Positions 52,974 to 62,221 of a stretch of DNA of 64,000 nucleotides are shown here, one piece after another. The translations under genes were made by a program, and so were the position numbers. The DNA comes from an uncultured Ruegeria sp. (GTDB lineage Bacteria > Pseudomonadota > Alphaproteobacteria > Rhodobacterales > Rhodobacteraceae), in assembly GCF_947500045.1 (NCBI RefSeq), contig NZ_CANMQQ010000001.1, positions 496,001-560,000 of the forward strand. The letters run 5' to 3'. The notes under the pieces are model-generated. The model saw only the letters and a list, made by a program, of their open reading frames with translations, did not search any database and had not been told where the DNA came from. Positions within the stretch are counted from its first letter, which is position 1; each line of letters starts with the position of its first letter.

Positions 52974-53434
52974 AGAAAGCGCAGTCTATCCAGCGCGCCT
53001 TGCAAGATATAACCGGCTGCAACGTGATCAATAACCTGTCCACGACGTTTTCGTGACGTATCCGCCTCAAGCAGTGCTTTTTCTGCCGCAACAGTGCTGA
53101 GCCGCTCATCCCAGAAACCGATAGGTATTTCGGTCAGACGTGTCAGATTGCGCGCAAAAGCGCGCGTTGACTGACATCGGGGGCCTTCGCTGCCATCCAT
53201 GTTCCGGGGCAGACCAAGAACGATGCCACCAATCTCACGATCAGTCACAATTTCGATCAACCGGGCAGAATCCAGCGTGAATTTCTTGCGCCTTACGGTC
53301 TCTAACGGGGTGGCGACGCCACGCATCCGGTCTGACACGGAAACGCCGATGGTTTTTTCCCCAAGGTCCAACCCCATTAGGGCGGACATCGGTGACAGGG
53401 CGGCCGCGAAATCTTCGAATGCGTCGTGGATCAT
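52970..53434 (-). CDS. ruvX: Holliday junction resolvase-like protein RuvX (YqgF)
   Basis: A 154-residue RNase H-fold protein. RuvX/YqgF acts in rRNA maturation and perhaps on Holliday junctions. Seen are LMGLDLGEKTIGVSVSD (first acidic strand), IVLGLPRNMDGSEGPR and FWDERLSTVAAEKAL (second acidic residue), then DHVAAGYILQGALD. It overlaps ccmI upstream and DUF1289 downstream, giving a tightly coupled operon. Confidence 0.93.
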   Translation of the reverse strand: MIHDAFEDFAAALSPMSALMGLDLGEKTIGVSVSDRMRGVATPLETVRRKKFTLDSARLIEIVTDREIGGIVLGLPRNMDGSEGPRCQSTRAFARNLTRLTEIPIGFWDERLSTVAAEKALLEADTSRKRRGQVIDHVAAGYILQGALDRLRFL

Positions 53435-54660
53435 TGTGCGATCCCTGCCTGAAGTGCGGCGGCGTCGATCATCTGCAGCGCCTCATTGTTGCCTGCAAAA
53501 ACTGTAACAGCCTCGTCTCGAATACTTATCGCCTTTTCGGCCTCGCCCAGAACACCCAATGCCGCAATCAGGCGCGCCCATTCATCGGGTGATCCGCCTT
53601 CGGTCGCCAACCGGTCTGAGAGCCGATCTACCATACCCCGGATCATTTCCTGACGTTCTTCGGCAGATAGCTCAGCCGCGGCGTTCATGTCGTCCTGGCT
53701 GGGGCCCGGCGCCGCGGGAGCGGCACCGATGTCGGGTGCGTTGAACACCCCTGCACGAAAGGCTAGATCATCGATTTGGGTGCGAATGGCATCGCCCCAT
53801 GGGGCGCCTGCGGGCGCGTCGCGCAAAGTATCCACCCAGACCCGATATGCCAGATCAGGTCGTCCAGTTTGCGACAGCATTTGACCCCAGTAATATCGTG
53901 CCGGGCCCAGCTTTGGATCCCGCTCCAGCGCGTTGCGCAATGCCTCTTCCGCTTTGGGCGAGACATAACCGCCAGCGGCCAAGATCATCATCTCGGCCTG
54001 GTTCGAATAAGCATGAGCCGGGGCATTGTCACCCGATAGTGCAATCACCTGAGTCTGCGCCTCATACCCTGCTTTGAAATTCCCGGCGTTGGTCTCGTGT
54101 TGTGCCAGCAAGGTTTGCCCCTGCAGATCATTCGGGCGCTCGGCCACGGTTTCCCGCAGACGGTCCAGCAGCGTTTTGTAGCTTTCTTCAAGTGGTGGGG
54201 TCTGGATCGGCGTCGCAATGTCCTCGGCTTCAGTTTGACTGGGGCGGTTGATGCGGAGCTCTTCCGCCATTTCCAGTCGCGCCGAAAGTGGCATATCGGG
54301 AAATCCGGCTGCGCCCAGCTGGCGATACATTGCCAACGCTCCACCAATCAGCACGGCGCCCATGAGGGCGAAGGCCACGATGGTTACCGTACGTGACGGC
54401 CCAACGCTTTCAACTTCACCACGCATCTGCGCGTCAGCGGCAAGGATGCGGCGCGAGATTTCAGTGCGCACACGCTCGGCATCGGCCTTCCCGATCACAC
54501 CCCGCGCCAGATCGCGATCAACCCCAGCCAGCTGTTCGCGATATACGCGCAGGTCATATTCGGCGGTCGGGCCTTCAGCGCGGCGGCCCCGCAGCATGGT
54601 GTAACCCAAAAAAACAGCGATAAGCAGTGCGATCAGGAAAATGAGAACCCAGAACGACAT
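53431..54660 (-). CDS. ccmI: c-type cytochrome biogenesis protein CcmI (CycH)
   Basis: A 409-residue protein. Two N-terminal helices (MSFWVLIFLIALLIAVFLG and a second near residue 95) flank a coiled-coil-type cytoplasmic loop with the family phrase YREQLAGVDRDLARGVI. The periplasmic TPR domain follows (LLAQHETNAGNFKAGYEAQ and ALERDPKLGPARYYWG). CcmI holds apocytochromes c for haem attachment. The ATG at 54660 has GGAGG upstream; a longer reading from 54747 is rejected. Confidence 0.9.
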   Translation of the reverse strand: MSFWVLIFLIALLIAVFLGYTMLRGRRAEGPTAEYDLRVYREQLAGVDRDLARGVIGKADAERVRTEISRRILAADAQMRGEVESVGPSRTVTIVAFALMGAVLIGGALAMYRQLGAAGFPDMPLSARLEMAEELRINRPSQTEAEDIATPIQTPPLEESYKTLLDRLRETVAERPNDLQGQTLLAQHETNAGNFKAGYEAQTQVIALSGDNAPAHAYSNQAEMMILAAGGYVSPKAEEALRNALERDPKLGPARYYWGQMLSQTGRPDLAYRVWVDTLRDAPAGAPWGDAIRTQIDDLAFRAGVFNAPDIGAAPAAPGPSQDDMNAAAELSAEERQEMIRGMVDRLSDRLATEGGSPDEWARLIAALGVLGEAEKAISIRDEAVTVFAGNNEALQMIDAAALQAGIAQ

Positions 54661-54838
54661 GGTCCCTCCAAAATGGTTATCCTGACTTAGACCTGTCAGC
54701 CCATGGAAAAAAGGGGCAAATGGCCGCGAGGCGCGTTCATGTCGCAATAGTGCAGTATTGTGACGCTGTACGGCAGGGTTAATATGTCAGGGCACGGCAT
54801 ATCTGCGCCCAATCATCGAAGACCGGACGGATTCGCAC

Positions 54839-56083
54839 ATGAAACATTACTCAGCCTTTGCTGTGGCGCGTGAAGCGCTGCGCTATCATACCGGGTGGGA
54901 ACGTGCCTGGCGTTCGCCCGAGCCCAAAAAGCGTTATGACGTCATTATTGTTGGCGCAGGAGGTCACGGTCTGGCGACCGCCTATTACCTGGGCAAGAAT
55001 TACGGAATCCAGAATGTTGCCGTCATCGAAAAAGGCTGGTTGGGCGGTGGCAACACCGGTCGGAACACGACCATCATCCGGTCGAACTATCTGCAGGACC
55101 CGTCGGCGGCGATCTACGAGAAGGCGCGCAGCCTATATGAAGACCTGAGCCAAGACCTGAATTATAACATTATGTTCAGCCCACGCGGCGTAATCATGTT
55201 GGCGCAAACCCAGCACGAGATTCGCGGCTACCAGCGCACGGCGCACGCGAACGCTCTGCAAGGTGTGAAAACCGAGTGGATTGGCCCCGAACGAGTGAAG
55301 GAACTGGTGCCGATCATCAATTTGGAAGGCCCGCGCTATCCGGTTCTGGGCGGGCTTTGGCAAGAACGCGGCGGAACCGCGCGGCACGATGCGGTGGCAT
55401 GGGGCTATGCCCGCGCATGTTCGGCGATGGGCATGGATATCATCCAGCAATGCGAAGTCACTGGCGTGAGGTCCGACAACGGCCGCGTGATTGGTGTTGA
55501 TACGACCAAAGGCGCAATCGATTGCGACAAGCTGGGGATCGTCGTTGCGGGCCACTCTGGTCAGTTGGCCGAGATGGCAGGCTTCCGTCTGCCGCTGGAG
55601 GCCGTTGCGCTGCAGGCTCTGGTGTCCGAGCCGATCAAACCCTGCATGGACGTGGTCGTTATGGCCAATACCGTGCATGGGTATATGTCGCAGTCCGACA
55701 AGGGCGAGATGGTGATCGGTGGTGGCACCGATGGGTTCAACAACTACACTCAGCGTGGCAGCTTCCATCATATCGAAGAAACGGTGCGCGCGCTGGTCGA
55801 AACCTTCCCGATGATTTCGCGCCTGAAAATGTTGCGCCAATGGGGTGGTATCGTGGACATGACCGGCGACCGGTCTCCGATCCTGTCAAAGACACCGCTG
55901 CAAGGCTGCTTCATCAACGGTGGTTGGGGTACAGGCGGCTTCAAGGCGATCCCGGGTTCCGGCTGGGGTATGGCGCAGTTGATGGCCACTGGCCATTCCC
56001 CGCTGACCGAAGCCTTCTCGCTGGACCGTTTCAAAGAGGGCCGTTTCATCGACGAAAGCGTCGCCGCCGGGGTGGCGCACTGA
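54839..56083 (+). CDS. soxB: Sarcosine oxidase, beta subunit
   Basis: A 414-residue subunit of heterotetrameric sarcosine oxidase. It oxidises sarcosine (N-methylglycine) to glycine and hydrogen peroxide, passing the methyl group as formaldehyde or to folate with the alpha subunit. The FAD-binding motif is VIIVGAGGHGLATAYYLGKN; other segments are GWLGGGNTGRNTTIIRSNYL and INGGWGTGGFKAIPGSGWGM. It begins the soxBDAG operon, about 180 bp after the divergent ccmI start. Confidence 0.95.
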   Translation: MKHYSAFAVAREALRYHTGWERAWRSPEPKKRYDVIIVGAGGHGLATAYYLGKNYGIQNVAVIEKGWLGGGNTGRNTTIIRSNYLQDPSAAIYEKARSLYEDLSQDLNYNIMFSPRGVIMLAQTQHEIRGYQRTAHANALQGVKTEWIGPERVKELVPIINLEGPRYPVLGGLWQERGGTARHDAVAWGYARACSAMGMDIIQQCEVTGVRSDNGRVIGVDTTKGAIDCDKLGIVVAGHSGQLAEMAGFRLPLEAVALQALVSEPIKPCMDVVVMANTVHGYMSQSDKGEMVIGGGTDGFNNYTQRGSFHHIEETVRALVETFPMISRLKMLRQWGGIVDMTGDRSPILSKTPLQGCFINGGWGTGGFKAIPGSGWGMAQLMATGHSPLTEAFSLDRFKEGRFIDESVAAGVAH

Positions 56084-56085
56084 TG

Positions 56086-56108
56086 AAGATTTTTCGACGA
56101 AAAATCTT
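56086..56108. repeat. 23-bp inverted repeat between soxB and soxD
   Basis: AAGATTTTTCG and CGAAAAATCTT form an 11-bp perfect inverted repeat around a single A, 2 bp after the soxB stop. With no loop it would form a cruciform or hairpin at the mRNA level. It is inside the operon, so it may mark mRNA processing rather than termination. Confidence 0.8.
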
Positions 56109-56170
56109 GTGCCCGGTCACAGAGTTTTCGCAGGCAGCCGCGTCTCGCCTGCTGCCAAGAGGATGACGAC

Positions 56171-56500
56171 ATGCTGATCCTGAATTGCCCCTATTGCGGC
56201 GTGGACGCCGAAGAAACTGAACTGGCCGCTGGCGGCGAGGCACATCTGAAGCGCTTTGGTCCGGGCTCGTCGGATAGTGACTTCCACGATTATCTGTTCA
56301 TGCGTGAAAACCCCAAGGGTGTTCACTTTGAGCGCTGGCGTCATGCCAATGGCTGCGGCAAGTGGTTTCACGCTGCGCGCTGTACCCAGACGCTTGAAGT
56401 TTTCGGTACATATTCGGCTCAGGTCTATGAGCCGCCGCAAGAGATCAGGGATGCCATCACCGCCAAACGTCCCGGCTGGACGTGGAGAGGGTTCGAATGA
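56171..56500 (+). CDS. soxD: Sarcosine oxidase, delta subunit
   Basis: A 109-residue zinc-binding subunit. The N-terminal zinc site is NCPYCGVDAEETE; a histidine (FHDYLFMRENPKGVHFERW) and a later cysteine (ANGCGKWFHAARC) complete it. The conserved end is TGEV-type in many homologues and here reads KRPGWTWRGF. AGAGGA precedes the ATG. It lies between soxB and soxA. Confidence 0.93.
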   Translation: MLILNCPYCGVDAEETELAAGGEAHLKRFGPGSSDSDFHDYLFMRENPKGVHFERWRHANGCGKWFHAARCTQTLEVFGTYSAQVYEPPQEIRDAITAKRPGWTWRGFE

Positions 56501-56543
56501 TCCGCACTGCCATCCGTAATACCGCCTGCGAAAGGTCCGCATC

Positions 56544-59500
56544 ATGAGCACCCGTCTCGCAAAACACGGTCGTCTTATCGACCGGTCCAAACAGGTCTCC
56601 TTCACCTTTAACGGCACCTCAATGCAGGGCTACGAAGGCGACACACTTGCCTCGGCGCTTTTGGCGAATGACCAGATGATGATGGGCCGGTCGTTCAAGT
56701 ACCACCGCCCGCGCGGCGTCGTCGCCAGCGGCGCGGAAGAGCCGAACGCGCTAGTCGGTTTGGGCGAGGGCAACCGGTTGGAACCAAACCAGCGGGCCAC
56801 CACGACCGAGCTGTTCAACGGCCTGACATCCGTGTCACAGAACCACTGGCCGAACCTCGAATTCGACATCGGCGCAATCAACAAGCATCTGTCGCGCTTT
56901 CTGCCTGCAGGCTTCTACTACAAGATGTTCATCCATCCGAAACCGTTCTGGAAGCACGTTTACGAGCCGTTCATTCGCCAGTCAGCTGGTTTGGGCAAAG
57001 CGCCCGACAAGGACAGCCGCGATGCAGATACCTATGAGCATTTCTATGCCTTCACCGATGTTCTGGTGATTGGCGGTGGTGTTGCGGGTCTGCAGGCCGC
57101 CAAAGCGGCGGCCCAGTCCGGCGCCAAAGTGATGTTGATTGAACAAACCGCGCATTGGGGCGGTCGTGCCCCGGTGGATGGCGGAACCGTGGGTGGCGAG
57201 CCTGTGGATAAGTTCGTGGAACAATTAGTTTCCGAAATCGAAACAATGGGCAATGTGACCATGCGCAATCGCTGCATGGGGGCGGGCGTCTATGACCACG
57301 GTTATGTGCTGGGCTATGAGCGCCTGACAGACCACAAACCGGGTACGCAAGGCCCACGTCATCGCCTGTGGCGCATCCGTGCCAAGCAGGTCGTGACGGC
57401 AACCGGTGCGATCGAGCGTCCTCTGTCCTTTGCAGGCAACGATGTTCCCGGCGTGATGCTGGCCTCGGCCATGCGTGATTATGTGGTCAATTGGGGCGTA
57501 ACCCCGGGGGAACGTGTCATCGTCGCGACCAACAACGATGACGCTTATCGCACTGCAATCACTCTGAAGCAGGCCGGCGTGGATGTTCTGCGCGTGGTGG
57601 ATGCACGCGCCAGCGCTGGACCTCTGGCTGAAGAGGCGCGCCAACTTGGTATCCGTGTTGATCCCGGAAAGGCCATTGCGAAGGTCAAAGGGGGCAAGCG
57701 CGTCAAGAAGGTTGCAATCTGCAATCAAGAGGGGATCGGCGGCGCTCGGGAAGAGATCGAGTGCGACGCAGTCGCCATGTCGGGTGGCTGGTCTCCGGTG
57801 GTTCATATGTGGTCCCATTGCGGTGGCAAGTTGATCTGGGACGATGCGAACGCACACTTCCGTCCCGACCCGTCGCGCCCTCCACTGGGGGCCGATGGCG
57901 AAGGCTTCGTTCTGGCGGCAGGATCTTCGAATGGCCCGCTGGCGCTGGGCGATGTCCTCAAAGACGCTGATGCCGCAGGCAAGGCGGCGGCCAAGGCGGC
58001 TGGCTTTACCGCAAAACGCACAAAGGCTCCGGTGGGTGAGACCACGGCCGAGGCCCCGATGGCTGCTGTTTGGCTGATGCCCTCGAATGCCGAGATTGAC
58101 CTGCGCATGAAGTCCTGGCTGGACTTCCAGAACGATGTCAAAGTCTCAGACGTCCAACTGGCCGCGCGCGAGGGGTACGAGAGTGTCGAGCACACCAAGC
58201 GGTATACCACGCTCGGTATGGCGACTGATCAAGGTAAATTGAGCAATATCAACGGCTTGGCGATCCTTGCTGACGCACTGGATTCGGAGATTCCGAAGGT
58301 TGGCACTACCACTTTCCGCCCGCCCTATACGCCGATCTCGATGGCGTCGATTGGGGGTGAGGCACGTGGTGAGGTGTTTCAACCGATCCGCCAAACGCCG
58401 ATGCACAACTGGCACGACAAGAACGGCGCCGATTGGGAGCCGGTTGGCCAGTGGCGCAGGACCTATGCCTATGTTCGCCCCGGTGAATCCGTGCATGACG
58501 CGGTGAATCGCGAGGTGAAGAACACTCGGGAAAACCTCGGCGTACTGGATGCCTCGACGCTTGGCAAACTGATCGTCAAGGGCCCGGATGCGGGCAAGTT
58601 CCTGGACATGATGTACACCAACATGATGTCCACTCTGAAGATCGGCAAATGCCGCTATGGCCTGATGTGTTCAGAGAACGGCTTCTTGATCGATGATGGT
58701 GTCGTTGCCCGCATCGATGACGATACATGGCTGTGCCACACCACCACCGGCGGGGCGGAGCGCATCCATGGTCACATGGAGGAATGGCTACAGACCGAAT
58801 GGTGGGACTGGAAAGTCTACGTCGCCAACGTGACTGAGCAATACGCTCAGGTCGCCGTGGTTGGCCCCAATGCCCGCAAGGTGCTTGAAAAGCTGGGCGG
58901 TATGGATCTGTCGAAAGAGACGCTGCCCTTCATGGAATGGCGTGACGGCAAGATCGGTGCGTTCGATGCACGGGCCTACCGCATCTCGTTCTCTGGTGAG
59001 CTATCCTATGAGATCGCGGTTCCCGCATCTCAGGGCCAGGCATTCTGGGACGCACTGATGGAGGCAGGCAAAGAGTTCGGCGTGATGCCATACGGCACCG
59101 AATGTCTGCACATCCTGCGCGCCGAGAAGGGCTTTATCATGATCGGCGACGAGACGGATGGCACCGTGATCCCGCAGGATCTGGGGCTGCACTGGGCCCT
59201 GTCGAAAAAGAAAGAGGATTACCTCGGTAAACGCGCCCATTCGCGCAGCCATATGGCGGATCCGGAGCGCTGGAAACTGGTCGGTCTTGAGACTGTGGAT
59301 GGATCGGTTCTGCCGGATGGTGCCTACGCGGTGGGCGAGGGCGTGAATGCCAATGGTCAGCGCAACATGATCGGGCGTGTGACCTCGACCTATTACTCGG
59401 CCAATCTGGGTAAGGGCATCGCTATGGGACTGATCAAGCACGGCCCCGACCGGATGGGTGAGATTGTCGAGTTCCCAGGGACCGACGGCAAAATCTACAA

Positions 59501-59558
59501 AGCCAAGATCGTGGACCCGATCTTCTATGACAAAGACGGGGAGAAGCAGAATGTCTGA
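56544..59558 (+). CDS. soxA: Sarcosine oxidase, alpha subunit
   Basis: A 1004-residue subunit. The N-terminal part binds NAD+ (VLVIGGGVAGLQAAKAAAQSG near residue 175) after a segment with YEGDTLASALLANDQ. The C-terminal third is the folate-binding glycine-cleavage T-like domain (LMCSENGFLIDDGVVARIDD, FSGELSYEIAVPAS). It channels the methyl group from sarcosine to tetrahydrofolate. Length and order are normal. It overlaps soxG by 8 bp. Confidence 0.95.
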   Translation: MSTRLAKHGRLIDRSKQVSFTFNGTSMQGYEGDTLASALLANDQMMMGRSFKYHRPRGVVASGAEEPNALVGLGEGNRLEPNQRATTTELFNGLTSVSQNHWPNLEFDIGAINKHLSRFLPAGFYYKMFIHPKPFWKHVYEPFIRQSAGLGKAPDKDSRDADTYEHFYAFTDVLVIGGGVAGLQAAKAAAQSGAKVMLIEQTAHWGGRAPVDGGTVGGEPVDKFVEQLVSEIETMGNVTMRNRCMGAGVYDHGYVLGYERLTDHKPGTQGPRHRLWRIRAKQVVTATGAIERPLSFAGNDVPGVMLASAMRDYVVNWGVTPGERVIVATNNDDAYRTAITLKQAGVDVLRVVDARASAGPLAEEARQLGIRVDPGKAIAKVKGGKRVKKVAICNQEGIGGAREEIECDAVAMSGGWSPVVHMWSHCGGKLIWDDANAHFRPDPSRPPLGADGEGFVLAAGSSNGPLALGDVLKDADAAGKAAAKAAGFTAKRTKAPVGETTAEAPMAAVWLMPSNAEIDLRMKSWLDFQNDVKVSDVQLAAREGYESVEHTKRYTTLGMATDQGKLSNINGLAILADALDSEIPKVGTTTFRPPYTPISMASIGGEARGEVFQPIRQTPMHNWHDKNGADWEPVGQWRRTYAYVRPGESVHDAVNREVKNTRENLGVLDASTLGKLIVKGPDAGKFLDMMYTNMMSTLKIGKCRYGLMCSENGFLIDDGVVARIDDDTWLCHTTTGGAERIHGHMEEWLQTEWWDWKVYVANVTEQYAQVAVVGPNARKVLEKLGGMDLSKETLPFMEWRDGKIGAFDARAYRISFSGELSYEIAVPASQGQAFWDALMEAGKEFGVMPYGTECLHILRAEKGFIMIGDETDGTVIPQDLGLHWALSKKKEDYLGKRAHSRSHMADPERWKLVGLETVDGSVLPDGAYAVGEGVNANGQRNMIGRVTSTYYSANLGKGIAMGLIKHGPDRMGEIVEFPGTDGKIYKAKIVDPIFYDKDGEKQNV

Positions 59559-60117
59559 ACCCATCAGCGCACTGAACCACGCCTCCTATGATGGTATCGC
59601 CAAGGTCGAAGAATGTGGCCTGCAAGGCATGATTACTCTGCGCGGAGATCTGTCCGACAAGGTGTTGGCCAAGGTCGTCAAGGACGCCACCGGACAAAAA
59701 GTACCGGGCCAGCGCGAGGCATTGGTCAACGGCGACACCGGAGTCTGCTGGATGTCTACCGACGAACTTCTGGTGTTGGTGCCATATGCCGAGGTCGAGG
59801 CCAAGCTGGCTGCAATGACCAATGCGCTGAGCGGTACACATGCGCTAGCCGTAAACGTGTCGGATGCACGCGCTGTGATCCGGGTTTCGGGTAGTAGCGC
59901 GCGTGAGGTTCTGGGCAAGGTTGCTCCGGTAGATTTCGCGGTGGACGCGTTTCAATCTGGTCAAATCCGTCGTTCGCGACTGGCGCAGGTGGCGGGGGCG
60001 TTCTGGATGGATGATGCAGAAACCTTCCGTGTTGTCTGCTTCCGGTCTACTGCGGATTATGTGTTCAAACTGCTCAAGATTGCGGCACAACCGGGCGGTG
60101 AAGTAGGGGTTTACTGA
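59551..60117 (+). CDS. soxG: Sarcosine oxidase, gamma subunit
   Basis: A 188-residue subunit of the same complex, distantly like a T-protein. Features include LVNGDTGVCWMSTDELLVLV and VSDARAVIRVSGSSAREVLG, then GQIRRSRLAQVAGAFWMDDA. The ATG at 59551 overlaps the soxA stop. A strong terminator follows about 25 bp later, closing the soxBDAG operon. Confidence 0.92.
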   Translation: MSEPISALNHASYDGIAKVEECGLQGMITLRGDLSDKVLAKVVKDATGQKVPGQREALVNGDTGVCWMSTDELLVLVPYAEVEAKLAAMTNALSGTHALAVNVSDARAVIRVSGSSAREVLGKVAPVDFAVDAFQSGQIRRSRLAQVAGAFWMDDAETFRVVCFRSTADYVFKLLKIAAQPGGEVGVY

Positions 60118-60142
60118 TATCGACCCAATTTCCAAAGAAAAG

Positions 60143-60167
60143 CCGCTCAATTTTGAGCGGTTTTTTT
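60143..60167 (+). terminator. Intrinsic terminator of the sox operon
   Basis: CCGCTCAA/TTGAGCGG (60143-60150 with 60153-60160), with a 2-nt loop, or two more pairs opened to a tetraloop, runs into seven T residues. Confidence 0.92.
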
Positions 60168-60357
60168 GCCGCGTAATCTGAATAAGCGCAATTATATTAT
60201 CTCTTTAGCTCAAATATACTGCCCATCAACCAGCAGGGCGACCATCTGCCGCTGAGGTGAAGGGTACATCCGGATGTTCGCGTATTGCGGGTGTTCCATG
60301 CACTTCATATGGTCCCACGAGCGAAAACCATGAGTATACAGGAGAATTGATTAAGTC

Positions 60358-60840
60358 ATGAAATTTCATAAGTGTTTGGCGTTTTGCCTTGCAGCATTGG
60401 CAATTGTTCCAGTAGCCGCTTCATCGGAAACTTATAAAGAAAGCTTCGAGTGTAATTTTGAGCGTGGACTTGTCAATCGGCCAACACCTGCTCGCGTCGT
60501 GTTTTCCATAGATGAGTTCGGTCGATCGGCATTGTTACATGATGTAAATGTACCAAAAATCGATACGGTGTCAGGGTCAGGTCAGATAAGGCGGGACACC
60601 CCAAGAGTATTATCGATCAGTTGGAGTGGGGACAAATATGTGTTCTCCGACAGTGGACGCTCCTATGCAACAAATGAAGCTCGGTATGATGCAGTTGACA
60701 TGCTTGATGTCGTATTCTCGATCACGATGGATCGCAAAACGATGAAGGCAATCGTTAAATCCAAAACATCAGTTGCTTATGCTTCTCGAGATGGTTTCGC
60801 AAGTGGTCGCTGCGTAGCGATTTCTGCACCGAAAAGCTGA
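60358..60840 (+). CDS. Secreted protein, paralogue 1 of a tandem pair
   Basis: A 160-residue protein with a signal peptide (MKFHKCLAFCLAALAIVPVA, then ASSE) and a beta-rich mature part with two cysteines (ESFECNFERG; SGRCVAIS near the end). The core PARVVFSID recurs in the next gene (PSRVIFSVD), along with the positions of the first and last cysteines. A+T content is higher than in the sox operon. Family and function are not recognised. Confidence 0.6.
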   Translation: MKFHKCLAFCLAALAIVPVAASSETYKESFECNFERGLVNRPTPARVVFSIDEFGRSALLHDVNVPKIDTVSGSGQIRRDTPRVLSISWSGDKYVFSDSGRSYATNEARYDAVDMLDVVFSITMDRKTMKAIVKSKTSVAYASRDGFASGRCVAISAPKS

Positions 60841-60853
60841 AGAGGCTACTTTG

Positions 60854-61297
60854 ATGAAACTCAGAACAATTACCCTGATTCTGGCAATTTCGCCCGCTGC
60901 AGCACAAGCCGAAGTTCGAAGCTACGACTGTGAACTGCACAGCATTCAGGCACAAGGGTGGATACCGTCTCGTGTTATTTTCAGTGTGGATGCTGAAAAC
61001 AATCAGGCGCGTGTGCTTGACGGTGCAGTCATGGCCGCCAACGAGTTGGCGGATCGGGATGAAGAAATGCCGATGAATGCAAAATTCAAGGCGACTCGGA
61101 AAGGTGAATATCAACTTTCCTGGAGACTTACGTTACCGGCAAATAACACAAGACAACTTCGGGTCGCCTATACTGCGAAACTAAATCCCGCCGACAACAG
61201 TTTAAGTCTGCGTGCGAAGTTCCCTATGGACAATGTCGTGAACCGCCCAAGCGGTGTGGGGGATTGTAAGCCGATAACGTCGCAATCATTATTCTAA
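60854..61297 (+). CDS. Secreted protein, paralogue 2 of a tandem pair
   Basis: A 147-residue protein with a signal peptide (MKLRTITLILAISPAAAQA) and a mature part that starts EVRSYDCELHSIQAQG and ends with a cysteine (GVGDCKPIT). It matches the preceding protein in cysteine placement and in the PSRVIFSVD strand. It begins 13 bp after that gene, so the two should be co-transcribed. Confidence 0.6.
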   Translation: MKLRTITLILAISPAAAQAEVRSYDCELHSIQAQGWIPSRVIFSVDAENNQARVLDGAVMAANELADRDEEMPMNAKFKATRKGEYQLSWRLTLPANNTRQLRVAYTAKLNPADNSLSLRAKFPMDNVVNRPSGVGDCKPITSQSLF

Positions 61298-61315
61298 TCT
61301 GTGAATGGGTACTCG

Positions 61316-61339
61316 GGCAGCGCGGGATTCTGCGCTGCC
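61316..61339. terminator. Stem-loop between convergent genes (possible bidirectional terminator)
   Basis: GGCAGCGC/GCGCTGCC (8 bp, 8-nt loop) lies between the secreted-protein pair and the convergent FkbM-type gene. The T-runs on either side are short and broken. Confidence 0.5.
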
Positions 61340-61358
61340 TTCATTAGTTGTATGCCTA

Positions 61359-62120
61359 CTACGCTTTCAGAAGAATTGTTCGGTAGGTCGCCAATGCATT
61401 ATCAGTCATAAGCGCCTGCGGGTCTAAGCCTTTACCGGCTTCGTCGCAAATCTCAGAGTAGAATGATAGGCTGCTCAGCAGTTCGGTCAGTGACGAGTGC
61501 CGATCCTGCGCTGCCAATAGCGGAGCATGCAGCGATAGATAGAGCGTTGGGCGGCATTTTTTTAACCACGGCAACAATGTCGGCAAAACAAAGAACTCCG
61601 CGCCTTCGATATCCATTTTGACCAGCGATACCCGTGACAGATCGTTCACCGCCTCAAACTGATCCCAGGCAATGGTTAGCGCATCGCAGCCATGCGCGCC
61701 GTCGCGCAGCAGAGAGCTGGTGGAATCTCCTGGCTCACCGCGCACCGACGCCATTCGGGCGACGCCGAACTGATCCGCCAGCGCCACTCCAAAGGCCGAG
61801 ACGTTGTTGATTTCGTTCAGGTCCAGATTCCACGCCAGATGCCGGAATGCGGTGGGGTCGGGTTCGAAACACCAGACATGCCGGGCTTTGCGGGCGCCGT
61901 ACAGAACTGTTGGTCCGATCCACGCGCCGATGTCCAAATAGTCGCTGTCGGGCGTTAGGTATTTATCCAACAGCGCGAAGGTCTCTGGCTCCCACTTCCC
62001 CTCAGACACTTTGCGCCAGAATTTCGAATGGTAGGGATCCAGTCGAAATGGTTCGCCGTTGAGGTTACCCTCATAGTACCCGCGGGCGCGGTAGAACATT
62101 TTGCGCGCCTGTGTCAGCAT
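61359..62120 (-). CDS. FkbM-family methyltransferase
   Basis: A 253-residue SAM-dependent methyltransferase. The SAM site is DYLDIGAWIGPTVLYGARKA and the FkbM signature appears as VSLVKMDIEGAEFFVLPTLL. Such enzymes O-methylate sugars or lipids; the substrate is unknown. It is transcribed alone, divergent from sodB. Confidence 0.87.
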   Translation of the reverse strand: MLTQARKMFYRARGYYEGNLNGEPFRLDPYHSKFWRKVSEGKWEPETFALLDKYLTPDSDYLDIGAWIGPTVLYGARKARHVWCFEPDPTAFRHLAWNLDLNEINNVSAFGVALADQFGVARMASVRGEPGDSTSSLLRDGAHGCDALTIAWDQFEAVNDLSRVSLVKMDIEGAEFFVLPTLLPWLKKCRPTLYLSLHAPLLAAQDRHSSLTELLSSLSFYSEICDEAGKGLDPQALMTDNALATYRTILLKA

Positions 62121-62221
62121 CGCGGACCTCCGGGTTTTTATGTCGCGGGCCTTGACCTGCGGCGGCTGTCAAAGCATTTAACCTGTGGAACCGCAACATT
62201 CATTTTCAACAGGGGGCCGAC

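Noticed and set aside
55522..56166. Open frame of 214 codons overlapping soxB
   Set aside because: Same-strand out-of-frame shadow of soxB and the soxB-soxD gap.
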